This document shows, piece after piece, positions 39,480-47,501 of a DNA stretch of 54,504 bases. Where the stretch lies: assembly GCA_038213005.1 (NCBI GenBank), contig JBBQTU010000005.1, forward strand, positions 1 to 54,504, given 5' to 3'. Every line of letters begins with the position of its first letter. The first letter of the stretch is position 1. The position numbers were made by a program, and so were the translations under genes. The stretch comes from JBBQTU01 sp038213005. GTDB lineage: Bacteria; Planctomycetota; Phycisphaerae; Tepidisphaerales; Tepidisphaeraceae. The notes beneath the pieces are model-generated. The model ran no database searches and was not told the DNA's origin. It saw nothing but the letters and a program-made list of their open reading frames with translations.

Positions 39480-41429
39480 ATGTCACGCATTTGTCTCTCG
39501 GTGGCCGCGGCGGCGTTGTGGATAGCGACGTGCGGGCTGGCGGAGGTTTCCCTGCCTTCGGTGTTTGCCGATCACATGGTGCTGCAGCGCGGGCGGCAGG
39601 TGAACGTGTTTGGGAAGGACAATCCCCGGCAGAAGGTGACGGTGCGATTCGGCAAGCAGCAGAAAGAGACGCAGGCGGGAGCGGATGGCCGCTGGCTGGT
39701 GAAGCTCGATGCGCTGGATGCGGGCGGGCCGTTTGAGATGCAGGTGGCAGGGTCGAGTGAGCGGGAATTCAAGGATGTGCTGGTGGGCGAGGTGTGGGTG
39801 TGCAGCGGGCAGTCGAACATGCAGTTCGGCACGGGTGGCGCGGTGAATGGCCAGGCCGAGATCGCGGCGGCCGACCATCCGAAGATCCGCCTGATGCAGA
39901 TTCCAAATGTGCGGAATCTCAAGCCGCAGGACGATGTCGCGGCCGGGTGGGTGGTGTGCAGCCCGCAGACGGTGGGCGGTTTTTCGGCGGTGGGCTACTT
40001 TTTCGGGCGAGACCTGAACCAGCAACTGGATATCCCGATCGGGCTGATCAACAGCTCGTGGGGCGGCACGTCGGCCGAGGCCTGGACGCCGCGCGAAGAG
40101 CTGGTGACGTTGCCAGGAATGCAGGCGATGTTGGATGCGGCAGGTGGTGATCCTGGACAGGCATGGGCCAAGCATGGCCAGCAGATGACAGCGTGGCTGG
40201 CGAGCGTGGGGATGCCCAATGAAGGCGGTGAGAAATTGAAGGCCGGCTGGGCCAGCGCCGAGTTTGATGATGCGGCGTGGAAGACGATGGACGAGCCTTC
40301 GTATTGGCAGGCCAATGGGCTGAAGATCAACGGCGCGCTGTGGTTCCGCCGGGTGGTGGACGTCCCGGCCGGGATGGATCTGAAGAGCGCCACCCTGGAA
40401 CTGGGCGGCGTGGACGACTTTGACGTGACCTTCGTCAACGGTCAGGAAGTTGGTCACACGGCGGGCGAGACGCCGGACTTCTGGCAGGCGCAGCGGAAGT
40501 ACAAGCTCACCGATGGCGTGCTGAAGGCCGGGAAAAATGTGATCGCGGTGCGCGTGCTGGATATCGGAGGCGACGGGGGCTTTGGCGGGCCGGCGAACGC
40601 GATGAGGATCGTCGCCGGTGAGCAGTCGGTTCCGCTGGCCGGGGCGTGGAAGTACGAGATCGAGCGGCAGTTCACTGATCCCGGCGACAAGCCACGGGCG
40701 GCGGCGCCGGGCGGCGGCAACATGGCGACCGAACTGTACAACGCCATGATCCATCCGCTGATCCCCTACACGATCGGCGGGGCGATCTGGTATCAGGGCG
40801 AAAGCAATGCGGGCGACCCGGTGGGATACGGCAAGCTGCTGCCGACGATGATCCAGAGTTGGCGCGCGCGGTGGGGCAGCGAGTTTCCGTTCCTGATCGT
40901 GCAACTTGCGGGGTTCATGGCTAATGGGGCTGGGGCAGATGACAACCCCGGCTGGGCGACGTTCCGCGATGTCCAGCGGCAGATCGCCGAACAGACGCCC
41001 AAATGCGGGCTGGCGCTGGCGATCGATATTGGCGACGTGGCCGACATCCATCCGAAGAACAAGCAGGATGTGGGCAAGCGCCTGGCGCTGCAGGCGATGA
41101 AGGTGGCCTATGGAAAGGACATCGTCGCCAGCGGGCCGACGCTTAAGTCCCTGAAAGCCGATGGCGACAAGCTGATCGTGTCGCTGAGCAATGTGGGCGG
41201 CGGGCTGGTGGCAAAGAACGGGCCTCTGCTGAAGGATTTCGCCATCCAAGACAAGGATGGGCGATGGGCGTGGGCAGACGCCAAGATCCAGGGTGATACG
41301 GTCGTGCTGTCGGCGGCGGATATCGCCTCGCCGATGGCGGTGCGGTATGCCTGGCAGAACACGCCGCCAGCGGAACTGTACAACAAGGAAGGCCTGCCTG
41401 CCGTGCCGTTTGCGGCCGAGCTGCGGTGA
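39480..41429 (+). CDS. Sialate O-acetylesterase family protein
   Basis: A 649-aa exported esterase that removes acetyl groups from sialic acids or other acetylated sugars. The signal peptide is MSRICLSVAAAALWIATCGLA. SGNH-type catalytic blocks are VWVCSGQSNMQF (Ser), GGAIWYQGESNAG, and DIGDVADIHPKNKQD (Asp/His). A galactose-binding-like jelly-roll insert (about residues 245-390: WASAEFDDAAWKTMDEPSYWQ...LELGGVDDFDVTFVNGQEV) splits the hydrolase domain, as in known family members. ATG 39480 is chosen because GGAG lies 7 bases upstream; ATG 39474 is too close to it. It is followed by a UroD-like gene after a repeat-containing gap. Confidence 0.93.
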   Translation: MSRICLSVAAAALWIATCGLAEVSLPSVFADHMVLQRGRQVNVFGKDNPRQKVTVRFGKQQKETQAGADGRWLVKLDALDAGGPFEMQVAGSSEREFKDVLVGEVWVCSGQSNMQFGTGGAVNGQAEIAAADHPKIRLMQIPNVRNLKPQDDVAAGWVVCSPQTVGGFSAVGYFFGRDLNQQLDIPIGLINSSWGGTSAEAWTPREELVTLPGMQAMLDAAGGDPGQAWAKHGQQMTAWLASVGMPNEGGEKLKAGWASAEFDDAAWKTMDEPSYWQANGLKINGALWFRRVVDVPAGMDLKSATLELGGVDDFDVTFVNGQEVGHTAGETPDFWQAQRKYKLTDGVLKAGKNVIAVRVLDIGGDGGFGGPANAMRIVAGEQSVPLAGAWKYEIERQFTDPGDKPRAAAPGGGNMATELYNAMIHPLIPYTIGGAIWYQGESNAGDPVGYGKLLPTMIQSWRARWGSEFPFLIVQLAGFMANGAGADDNPGWATFRDVQRQIAEQTPKCGLALAIDIGDVADIHPKNKQDVGKRLALQAMKVAYGKDIVASGPTLKSLKADGDKLIVSLSNVGGGLVAKNGPLLKDFAIQDKDGRWAWADAKIQGDTVVLSAADIASPMAVRYAWQNTPPAELYNKEGLPAVPFAAELR

Positions 41430-41489
41430 TTGGCGAGCTGTGTCGGTGCCACGTTCCGGCACAATTGTCTCAGCCCGCAAAGATTGTCA

Positions 41490-41559
41490 CCACGACGCGA
41501 CGACGCAACGACGCAACGACGGTGACGACGAATGCCTTCTGTTCGTCGTTGCGTCGTGG
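41490..41559. repeat. Imperfect palindrome of CGACGCAAC repeats
   Basis: CCACGACGCGACGAC (41490-41504) is complementary to 41545-41559 with one mismatch, and CGACGCAACGACGCAACGAC repeats in tandem at 41501-41520. The element lies in the 210-bp gap between two plus-strand genes. No T-run follows either arm. Confidence 0.55.
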
Positions 41560-41602
41560 TAAATTGGAGCTGGTCGCGGCTCGGCCGCGGTACGGGGGCA
41601 TG

Positions 41603-41621
41603 GGGGCGTGCCCGTTTTTCC
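41603..41621. repeat. Partial copy of the 24790 repeat arm
   Basis: GGGGCGTGCCCGTTTTTCC, 19 bases identical to the outer arm of the repeat at 24790-24813, ends 18 bases before ATG 41640. The rest of that element is absent here, so this is a remnant or a shared short motif. Confidence 0.6.
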
Positions 41622-41639
41622 TGGGACCTGTAGGCCATC

Positions 41640-42740
41640 ATGACCTCACGCGAACGCATGCTGATCGCTCTGTCCAATGGCCGGCCGGATCGTCTTCCCT
41701 GCCAGGTTCACGGATGGATGGACTATTACCTCCGTCGATACCTGGACGGGATGGACTGGTATCAGGCCAACGACCGCTTTGGGCTGGACCATGCGATCTA
41801 TGTCTCGCCCGAGTATGACTACCGCGAGCAAGACAAGGCCAAATGGGTGACGCAGCGCCACGACCTGGGTTTGAACGCCGATGGAGATCATGCCTGGGAC
41901 GAGACCATCACCACCCCCGGCGGCTCGCTGCACCACGCGGGGGCCTGGAACGACATAACCGCATGGGAGACCGAGACACTGGTCAAGACCCATCACGACC
42001 TTGAGCTGTGGGACCGCTATCTGCCGGTCCCCTCAACCTGCGACTTCTCGGCCATTCGCCAGGCGCGGGAGAAGCTGGGCGATCGCGGAATCGTCCGCTC
42101 CCACCCGTTCTCGGCCGGGCAGGGCAGCCCCTGGCAGAGCTTCTGCATCCTCGCCGGCACCCAGGAAGCCATCATGATGGCGATGGATGAGCCGGACTTC
42201 GTCCATCACGCCATGAAGGCGATTGTGACCAAGACCATCCGTGTGGCCGAACTGTGGAAAGGCACCCCGGCCGACATGGTCGAAACCGGGGGCGGCGCCG
42301 GCTCTAATACTGTCATCTCACCGGCGATGTTCCGCGAGTTCTGCCTTCCCTACGATCGCATGCAGCACGAGGCGCTGCACGCAGCGGGCGTGAAGATCGT
42401 CTATCACCTCTGCGGCGGTGTGATGCAGATGCTGGATCTGGTCATGCAGAACGGCGCCGATGGGCTGGAGACGATGACGCCGCCGGGCATGGGCGGCGAC
42501 TGCGATCTTCGCGAAGCCTCCCGACGCGTTGGCGACAAACTCTTTTTCATCGGCGGCTTCGACCAGAACGCCGGCTTCGAGAACGGTACACCGCAGCGAG
42601 CGCGCGAGTTGGTCCACGCCTGCTTCGAGGCAACCCGTGACCACGCGGGCTACATCATCGCGCCTTCGGACCACTTCTTCCACGGCGATCCCGCCAATCT
42701 CCAGGCGTTCGCGGACGCCGTGAAGGAATGCACGTACTGA
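41640..42740 (+). CDS. Uroporphyrinogen decarboxylase (URO-D) family protein 2
   Basis: A 366-aa TIM-barrel protein of the URO-D superfamily. Features are TSRERMLIALSNGRPDRLPCQ at the N-terminus, GTQEAIMMAMDEPDFVHHAMKAI, PADMVETGGGAGSNTVISPAMFREFCLPYDRMQHEALHAAGVKIVYHLCGG, and a tail KLFFIGGFDQNAGFENGTPQRARELVHACFEAT..GYIIAPSDHFFHGDP. The His and Cys residues around VYHLCGG resemble zinc ligands of corrinoid methyltransferases in this superfamily. It is most likely a sugar-linked or corrinoid-linked branch member rather than HemE. The product is distinct from the URO-D protein at 32380. Confidence 0.85.
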   Translation: MTSRERMLIALSNGRPDRLPCQVHGWMDYYLRRYLDGMDWYQANDRFGLDHAIYVSPEYDYREQDKAKWVTQRHDLGLNADGDHAWDETITTPGGSLHHAGAWNDITAWETETLVKTHHDLELWDRYLPVPSTCDFSAIRQAREKLGDRGIVRSHPFSAGQGSPWQSFCILAGTQEAIMMAMDEPDFVHHAMKAIVTKTIRVAELWKGTPADMVETGGGAGSNTVISPAMFREFCLPYDRMQHEALHAAGVKIVYHLCGGVMQMLDLVMQNGADGLETMTPPGMGGDCDLREASRRVGDKLFFIGGFDQNAGFENGTPQRARELVHACFEATRDHAGYIIAPSDHFFHGDPANLQAFADAVKECTY

Positions 42741-42769
42741 TCAATCTCTTTCAGGCACGGGTACAGGTT

Positions 42770-43831
42770 TCAGGACGCCAGCAGCGCCGCCATGCGGTTG
42801 GGCACGGCCGCGGGCATGGGGGCGGCCATCGGGCGCATCGTGCCGCGGTCGATGAACGTGCCACTGAGCCAGATCACGCTGAGGCGATGCGGCTGCAGGT
42901 TCTGCATGACTCCCGCGATGGCCTGTGCCTGGCGCACGGGGTCGAGGTAGTAGCCGCTGCAGCAGACGCGTTCGGAGAGTTCGCCGACGGCCGCCAGCGA
43001 GATGTTCCCTGCCAAGAGCAGGCTCGAACGACGGTCATTGAGCGTCTGACTGGCATCGGCCGCGGTGTCGACGCCGTCGCACACGACGGCCCAGACGCCC
43101 TGGTGCATGGCATCGGTCAGATGCTCGGCGCTGGCGGCGTGGACGGTAGCGCCCGAGCCATAGCGGGCGACGGCCCAGGTGAGGGCATCAAAGACGGTGG
43201 TGCTGTTACGAAGGTCGATGGCGGCGAGTCGCTTGTGCCCGGCGAACAGCAGGTCGCGCGCGAGGTTGAACGCGCCCTGGGCGCGATCCAGAAGCACGCC
43301 GTGAGTCGAGTAAGTGCCATTGGCGCGGGCGGTATCCAGCACGGGCAGGCCACGAATAGCCAGGTCGTGGTAGAAGGAGCCCGGCATCGCGGGGCAGCAG
43401 TTGATGACGGCAGTGTATTGGCTCAGGAGGCTTGGGCGGAGCAGTTCGCCTGCCGGGATGCAGCGGGATTCGGGGTTCAGCCGCAGCAGTTCGGTCACCA
43501 AAACGCTGGAGGCGGCCGAGGGATCGTTGACGATCAGCCATCGCGTGGCAACGGGCGCCTGGGCCGAATCGCCCAGGACGAACGTGCCTTGGCCAACCCG
43601 GCGCTGGACGAGTCCTTCACTGGCCAGGTCGGTCAGTGCCTTGCTGAGCGTTTTTGCGTTGACCTGGAATCGGCGGGCGAGAATGCGTTCGCCGGGCAGG
43701 CGGCCGGCCATTTCGCCGGAAGCGATCGCGGTACGAAGGCGCTCGCGAAGCCGCTGGAATTTGTAGGCGAGCGACGAATCGCTGCACTGGGTGGTGTACG
43801 AGACGGCTGGGACGGCTGCGATGTCTACCAT
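42770..43831 (-). CDS. GntR/LacI-type transcriptional regulator
   Basis: A 353-aa regulator: N-terminal GntR winged helix (about 20-90: LRERLRTAIASGEMAGRLPGERILARRFQVNAKTLSKALTDLASEGLVQRRVGQGTFV) followed by a periplasmic-binding-like effector domain (FNLARDLLFAGHKRLAAIDLRNSTTVFDALTWAVARYG). This arrangement is common for sugar-responsive repressors in planctomycetes. ATG 43831 has GGAGAG five bases upstream. It is convergent with the UroD-like gene. Its targets are unknown. Confidence 0.88.
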   Translation of the reverse strand: MVDIAAVPAVSYTTQCSDSSLAYKFQRLRERLRTAIASGEMAGRLPGERILARRFQVNAKTLSKALTDLASEGLVQRRVGQGTFVLGDSAQAPVATRWLIVNDPSAASSVLVTELLRLNPESRCIPAGELLRPSLLSQYTAVINCCPAMPGSFYHDLAIRGLPVLDTARANGTYSTHGVLLDRAQGAFNLARDLLFAGHKRLAAIDLRNSTTVFDALTWAVARYGSGATVHAASAEHLTDAMHQGVWAVVCDGVDTAADASQTLNDRRSSLLLAGNISLAAVGELSERVCCSGYYLDPVRQAQAIAGVMQNLQPHRLSVIWLSGTFIDRGTMRPMAAPMPAAVPNRMAALLAS

Positions 43832-43880
43832 GACACTCTCCACAAGATCCTTCTCGCGGTTGTCTACAAGATGTAGTGTA

Positions 43881-44774
43881 TCAGAACACTTGGGCAATGC
43901 CACGTGTGTTTGGCCGGGGATACTCTCCTGGCTTGTCTGGTAACGTGAGTTGGAAGACGCGGATGGGTTTGCCATCGGGGCGGGGCTGGGCGAAGCGTTC
44001 CAGCGTCCAACCGCGCGGGGTGATCCAGGCGGGGTAGTCGTCGCCGGTGACTCGGCCGGGCTCGCCCAGCATGACGGCCCCGCCGGGGGCGAGGTGGTGG
44101 CGGAAGAACTGGTCCAGGGGTTCCCATTGCCGACGTTCGTAGAGCACATCGGCACCGACGATCAGGTCGAAGCGATCGGCGAGGGTGCCCGTTCGCCAGT
44201 TGAGCTGGCGGTAGTGGCAGCGGTCGCGGTGGGGAAGGCTGTTGAGTCGCGCAAAGAGGAGGGCGGCGGGTTCGAGGTCGGCGAAGGTGACCTCGCCGCC
44301 GAGGCGGGCGGCGACGGCGCCGGTCAGGCCCATGCCGCAGCCCAGGTCCAGCACGCGGGCGCGGCGGGATTGGGACATCAGGCTCTTGGCGAGCCGGGAG
44401 ACGGCGCTGGGGTAGTCGGGGGCGTACATCTGGGCCCAGTGGTGAACGAGGAAGACCCCCATGCCCAGCGAGCTTTCCCAGAGCTGCGCCCAGTAGGGCA
44501 GGTGGAGCTCATCGCCGGCGTGGCTGGTGCCGGTGGCGCGGTCGCGGCGGCCTTCGGCGTCGGCGGCCTGGTTGAGGATGATGTTGGGGTCGGTGATGCG
44601 TGTGAACGGGATCGTGAGCGGGCCGACCTGAAGGGTGTCGTCGGTGGTGGCGTAGAGACGGGCGATGCGCGCCTGCAGGGCGAGGCGCAGGCGCTGCGCG
44701 CCCGGCGCAGTGTGGGTACCGTGCGCGCCCGACGGGACGCGGGGGTTGGGCGAGGGTGGCTTATCGACATCCAT
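43881..44774 (-). CDS. Class I SAM-dependent methyltransferase
   Basis: A 297-aa methyltransferase with motif I VLDLGCGMGLTGAVAARLGGEVTFADLEPAAL, motif II FDLIVGADVLYERRQWEPL, and the post-motif strand GAVMLGEPGRVTGDDYPAWI. The LPYWAQLWESSLGMGVFL segment upstream of motif I resembles the METTL/lysine- or N-terminal-methyltransferase-like group (methyltransf_16). The substrate is unknown. I chose ATG 44774 (MDVDKPPSPNPRV) because longer frames run into the lipoprotein gene on the other strand. Confidence 0.85.
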   Translation of the reverse strand: MDVDKPPSPNPRVPSGAHGTHTAPGAQRLRLALQARIARLYATTDDTLQVGPLTIPFTRITDPNIILNQAADAEGRRDRATGTSHAGDELHLPYWAQLWESSLGMGVFLVHHWAQMYAPDYPSAVSRLAKSLMSQSRRARVLDLGCGMGLTGAVAARLGGEVTFADLEPAALLFARLNSLPHRDRCHYRQLNWRTGTLADRFDLIVGADVLYERRQWEPLDQFFRHHLAPGGAVMLGEPGRVTGDDYPAWITPRGWTLERFAQPRPDGKPIRVFQLTLPDKPGEYPRPNTRGIAQVF

Positions 44775-44828
44775 GGCGTGGCAGACTATCCTGTTTTGGC
44801 GACGATGTATTGGAGACATGGAGCGGAT

Positions 44829-45035
44829 ATGCGCAGTTTCTTGTTGATTAGCCTGTTGATGTTCGTGGCGATCGGCTGCACCAATGCCTTGGAGACGGGC
44901 TACAAGCCCAAGGGGCTGGGTGTCAGCGACGATGCTCGCAAGGGCTACTATGCGCCGCCGTTCAGCCCGGAATCGCAGGCAGCCCGTCAAGGCGATACGG
45001 ATCAGTTGAAGATGCGCCGGCCGGACGGGTATTGA
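44829..45035 (+). CDS. Small lipoprotein
   Basis: A 68-aa predicted lipoprotein: signal MRSFLLISLLMFVAIGC with the lipobox AIGC, then TNALETGYKPKGLGVSDDARKGYYAPPFSPESQAARQG. Very similar small lipoproteins (ALETGYxPxxLG...YYAxPF) occur in planctomycetes. GGAG precedes the ATG by five bases. It is divergent from the methyltransferase with 54 bp between starts. The function is unknown. Confidence 0.85.
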   Translation: MRSFLLISLLMFVAIGCTNALETGYKPKGLGVSDDARKGYYAPPFSPESQAARQGDTDQLKMRRPDGY

Positions 45036-45139
45036 TCATTCCAATCCTTTCTGCTGGGTTCCCGCTGGGCTGGCGCCCGGGCTCTCTCGCTGCTTTCCTT
45101 TCTGTCATTCGCACTGTCTCCCTGCCGCTGACCTTTTCG

Positions 45140-47185
45140 CTATTTCCACATGTCGGCGATTTTGCTGCGGATGTCCGTGATCATGCCGGGTGCGTTCAGC
45201 GGGGTGTCGGCCGGGGTTTCGTTGCGCAGACTCACCTGCTGGAAGCGGTCGAGGATCGACTCGGGGAGGAAGCGCGTGAGCTGGGAGATGCTGTAGCGGC
45301 TGGTGAGCTTTTTCTGGTAGTAGAACGCCGGGTGGCAGACGTAGAGGAAGTCCTTGGCGCGGGTGAGGGCGACGTAGAACAGCCGGCGCTCTTCCTCGAT
45401 CAGGTCTTGTGAGCCGGTGGTCATGTCCGAGGGGATGTTGCCGTCCGCCGCGTGCAGGACGTAGACGGCATCCCATTCGCAGCCCTTGGCGGAGTGGATG
45501 GTGGAGAGGATGAGGTAATCCTCTTCCAGCAGGGGCGCGCCGGCGAGATCCTGTGTGCTATTGGGGGGATCGAGCGTGAGGTCGGTGAGCATCTCCGAGC
45601 GGCTGCGGAAGTTGGAGCAGAGTTGTTCGAGCTGCTCAAGGTCGCGCAGGCGCATGGGGGCCTGGTCGTAGCGCTTGTCCAGGATGGGCTTGTAGAAGCG
45701 GCGGATGTCGGCAACCTGCTGGGCCAGGGGCACGCGCGGCTGGCTGATGCCCTGCATCATGCTGAGGAAGGCGGACCACTGGCCGGCGGCGGCCGGGGGG
45801 GCTTTGAAGCAATCCCACGACGCGATGGTGCGCGTGGTGGTGGAGAGGTGCTCGATCGCCTTGCGGGCGATGCCGGGGCCGATGCCATCAATGAGCTGCA
45901 GCACACGGAAGGCGCTGGTGGTGTCGCGCGGGTTCTCGGCCAGACGCAGGAACGCCAGCAGGTCCTTCACGTGGGCGGCTTCGAGGAACTTCAGGCCGCC
46001 GTATTTGACGAAGGGGATCTTGCGGCGGACCAGCTCGACCTCCAGGGCATCGCTGTGATGGAGCGTGCGGAAAAGGACGGCCTGCCGGCGAAGGGGGATG
46101 CCGGCCTCCAGATGCTGCAGGGCGGTGTCGATGATGTAGTTGGTCTGCTGATCCTCATCGGTCAGGCGGACTAGCAGGGGTTTTTGCTCGCTGACGCGGT
46201 CGCTGAACAGGTCCTTGTGGTGACGCTGGGGCGACAGGGCGATGACGGCGTTGGCGGCGTCGAGGATCGGCTGGACGGAGCGGTAGTTCTGCTCGAGCTT
46301 CACGACCTCGGCATCGGGGAAGATCTTGGGGAAATCCAGGATGTTGTGGACGGTGGCAGCGCGGAAGGAATAGATGCTCTGGGCATCGTCGCCGACGACG
46401 GTGAGGCCTTTGCCGGCCGGGCAGAGATTTTCCAGGATCTTGGCCTGGATGAGGTTCGTGTCCTGGTACTCATCGACCAGCACGGCGTCGAAGCGCTTGC
46501 GCACCTCGGCGGCGACGGTTTCGGACTGCATGGCGTGATACCAGTAGAGCAGCAGGTCGTCGTAGTCGAGGATGTTCTCGGCGTGCTTTCGCTGGGTGTA
46601 GGCCTTGAACATGGCCTTGAGCTGATCGGGGTACTGCTGGCACCAGGGGTAGTAGAGCTTGAGGGTGAGGTCGATGGGTTCCTGGGCGTTGACGCAGCGG
46701 CTGTAGATGGCGGCGCAGGTGCCTTTGCGGGGGAAGCGGACTTCGCCTTTGTCCAGGTGAAGCTCGCTGCGGACGATGTTCATGAGATCTTCAGAGTCGG
46801 AGCGATCCAGGACGGTGAACGCTTCGCCCAGGCCAATGGCCTGGCCGTGGATGCGGAGGATTCGGTTGGCCATGGAGTGGAAGGTGCCGGACCAGATCCG
46901 GCCGAGGCCGGACTCGCCGGATGTGGCAAAGCCGGCGGCTCGGGAGATGGACTGGACGCGTGAGAGCATCTCGGCCGCCGCCCGGCGGGTGAAGGTCAGC
47001 AGGAGGATTCGCTGGGGGTTGATGCCGGTTGAGACGAGGTAGGCAACCCGATGGGCCAGGGTGTTGGTCTTGCCCGTGCCGGCACCGGCGATGATGAGCA
47101 GGGGCCGGCCTTCGAAGGTGGCGGCCAGTTTCTGCTGGCGATTGAGGTTGGCGAGCCAGGATGCATCCATGGGAGCCTCAGACAA
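45140..47185 (-). CDS. UvrD/PcrA-type ATP-dependent DNA helicase
   Basis: A 681-aa superfamily 1A 3'-5' helicase. Motif I is AGAGTGKT (33-40), motif II VLVDEYQDTN, motif III VVGDDAQSIYSFR, motif IV VKLEQNYRS, motif V STIHSAKGCEWDAVYVL and motif VI RRLFYVALTRAKD. The 1B and 2B insertions are intact. The long C-terminal tail of PcrA/UvrD is short here. It starts at ATG 47185. The likely role is DNA repair or replication-fork restart. Confidence 0.96.
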   Translation of the reverse strand: MSEAPMDASWLANLNRQQKLAATFEGRPLLIIAGAGTGKTNTLAHRVAYLVSTGINPQRILLLTFTRRAAAEMLSRVQSISRAAGFATSGESGLGRIWSGTFHSMANRILRIHGQAIGLGEAFTVLDRSDSEDLMNIVRSELHLDKGEVRFPRKGTCAAIYSRCVNAQEPIDLTLKLYYPWCQQYPDQLKAMFKAYTQRKHAENILDYDDLLLYWYHAMQSETVAAEVRKRFDAVLVDEYQDTNLIQAKILENLCPAGKGLTVVGDDAQSIYSFRAATVHNILDFPKIFPDAEVVKLEQNYRSVQPILDAANAVIALSPQRHHKDLFSDRVSEQKPLLVRLTDEDQQTNYIIDTALQHLEAGIPLRRQAVLFRTLHHSDALEVELVRRKIPFVKYGGLKFLEAAHVKDLLAFLRLAENPRDTTSAFRVLQLIDGIGPGIARKAIEHLSTTTRTIASWDCFKAPPAAAGQWSAFLSMMQGISQPRVPLAQQVADIRRFYKPILDKRYDQAPMRLRDLEQLEQLCSNFRSRSEMLTDLTLDPPNSTQDLAGAPLLEEDYLILSTIHSAKGCEWDAVYVLHAADGNIPSDMTTGSQDLIEEERRLFYVALTRAKDFLYVCHPAFYYQKKLTSRYSISQLTRFLPESILDRFQQVSLRNETPADTPLNAPGMITDIRSKIADMWK

Positions 47186-47261
47186 ACAGGGTCATGACAT
47201 CGATCGAGTGGCCCGGGGGCGTGGTCCGTTGCCTTGGGGGGCATCTTAGCTTGGGCAAGGC

Positions 47262-47332
47262 GGGGAAGCGACGGGGGGGGACGTGGGGACGCGGGGAGGG
47301 GGAGAGGGCGGGAGGGCGAGAGCGGGCGGGAG
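47262..47332. other. G-rich tract with G-quadruplex potential
   Basis: The plus strand holds at least seven runs of three or more G's separated by short loops (starting GGGGAAGCGACGGGGGGGG). It lies 77 bp upstream of the helicase start, on its template strand. The surrounding 316-bp gap also holds the repeat pair at 47336-47466. Confidence 0.55.
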
Positions 47333-47335
47333 ATG

Positions 47336-47466
47336 GTAGTGCGCGGCGTCCTCGCCCGCACCGGCGGACCAGAGAGTTCGGAGTTGGGAGGAGAGTGCTT
47401 GGTCGGGTTGGGTTCCCAGCGAGTTGATGTGCCTGCAATTCCTGTGCGAGCGAGGACGCCGCGTAC
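47336..47466. repeat. Inverted pair of the dispersed core repeat
   Basis: The core found in the tandem array at 34384-34897 recurs at 47336-47361 in the same orientation (GTAGTGCGCGGCGTCCTCGC...) and at 47444-47466 inverted (GTGCGAGCGAGGACGCCGCG...), 82 bp apart. The pair can form a stem of about 23 bp with one or two mismatches. Confidence 0.8.
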
Positions 47467-47501
47467 TTCCCCGGGCGGCCCATCCTCCTTACTCTCCCGC
47501 C

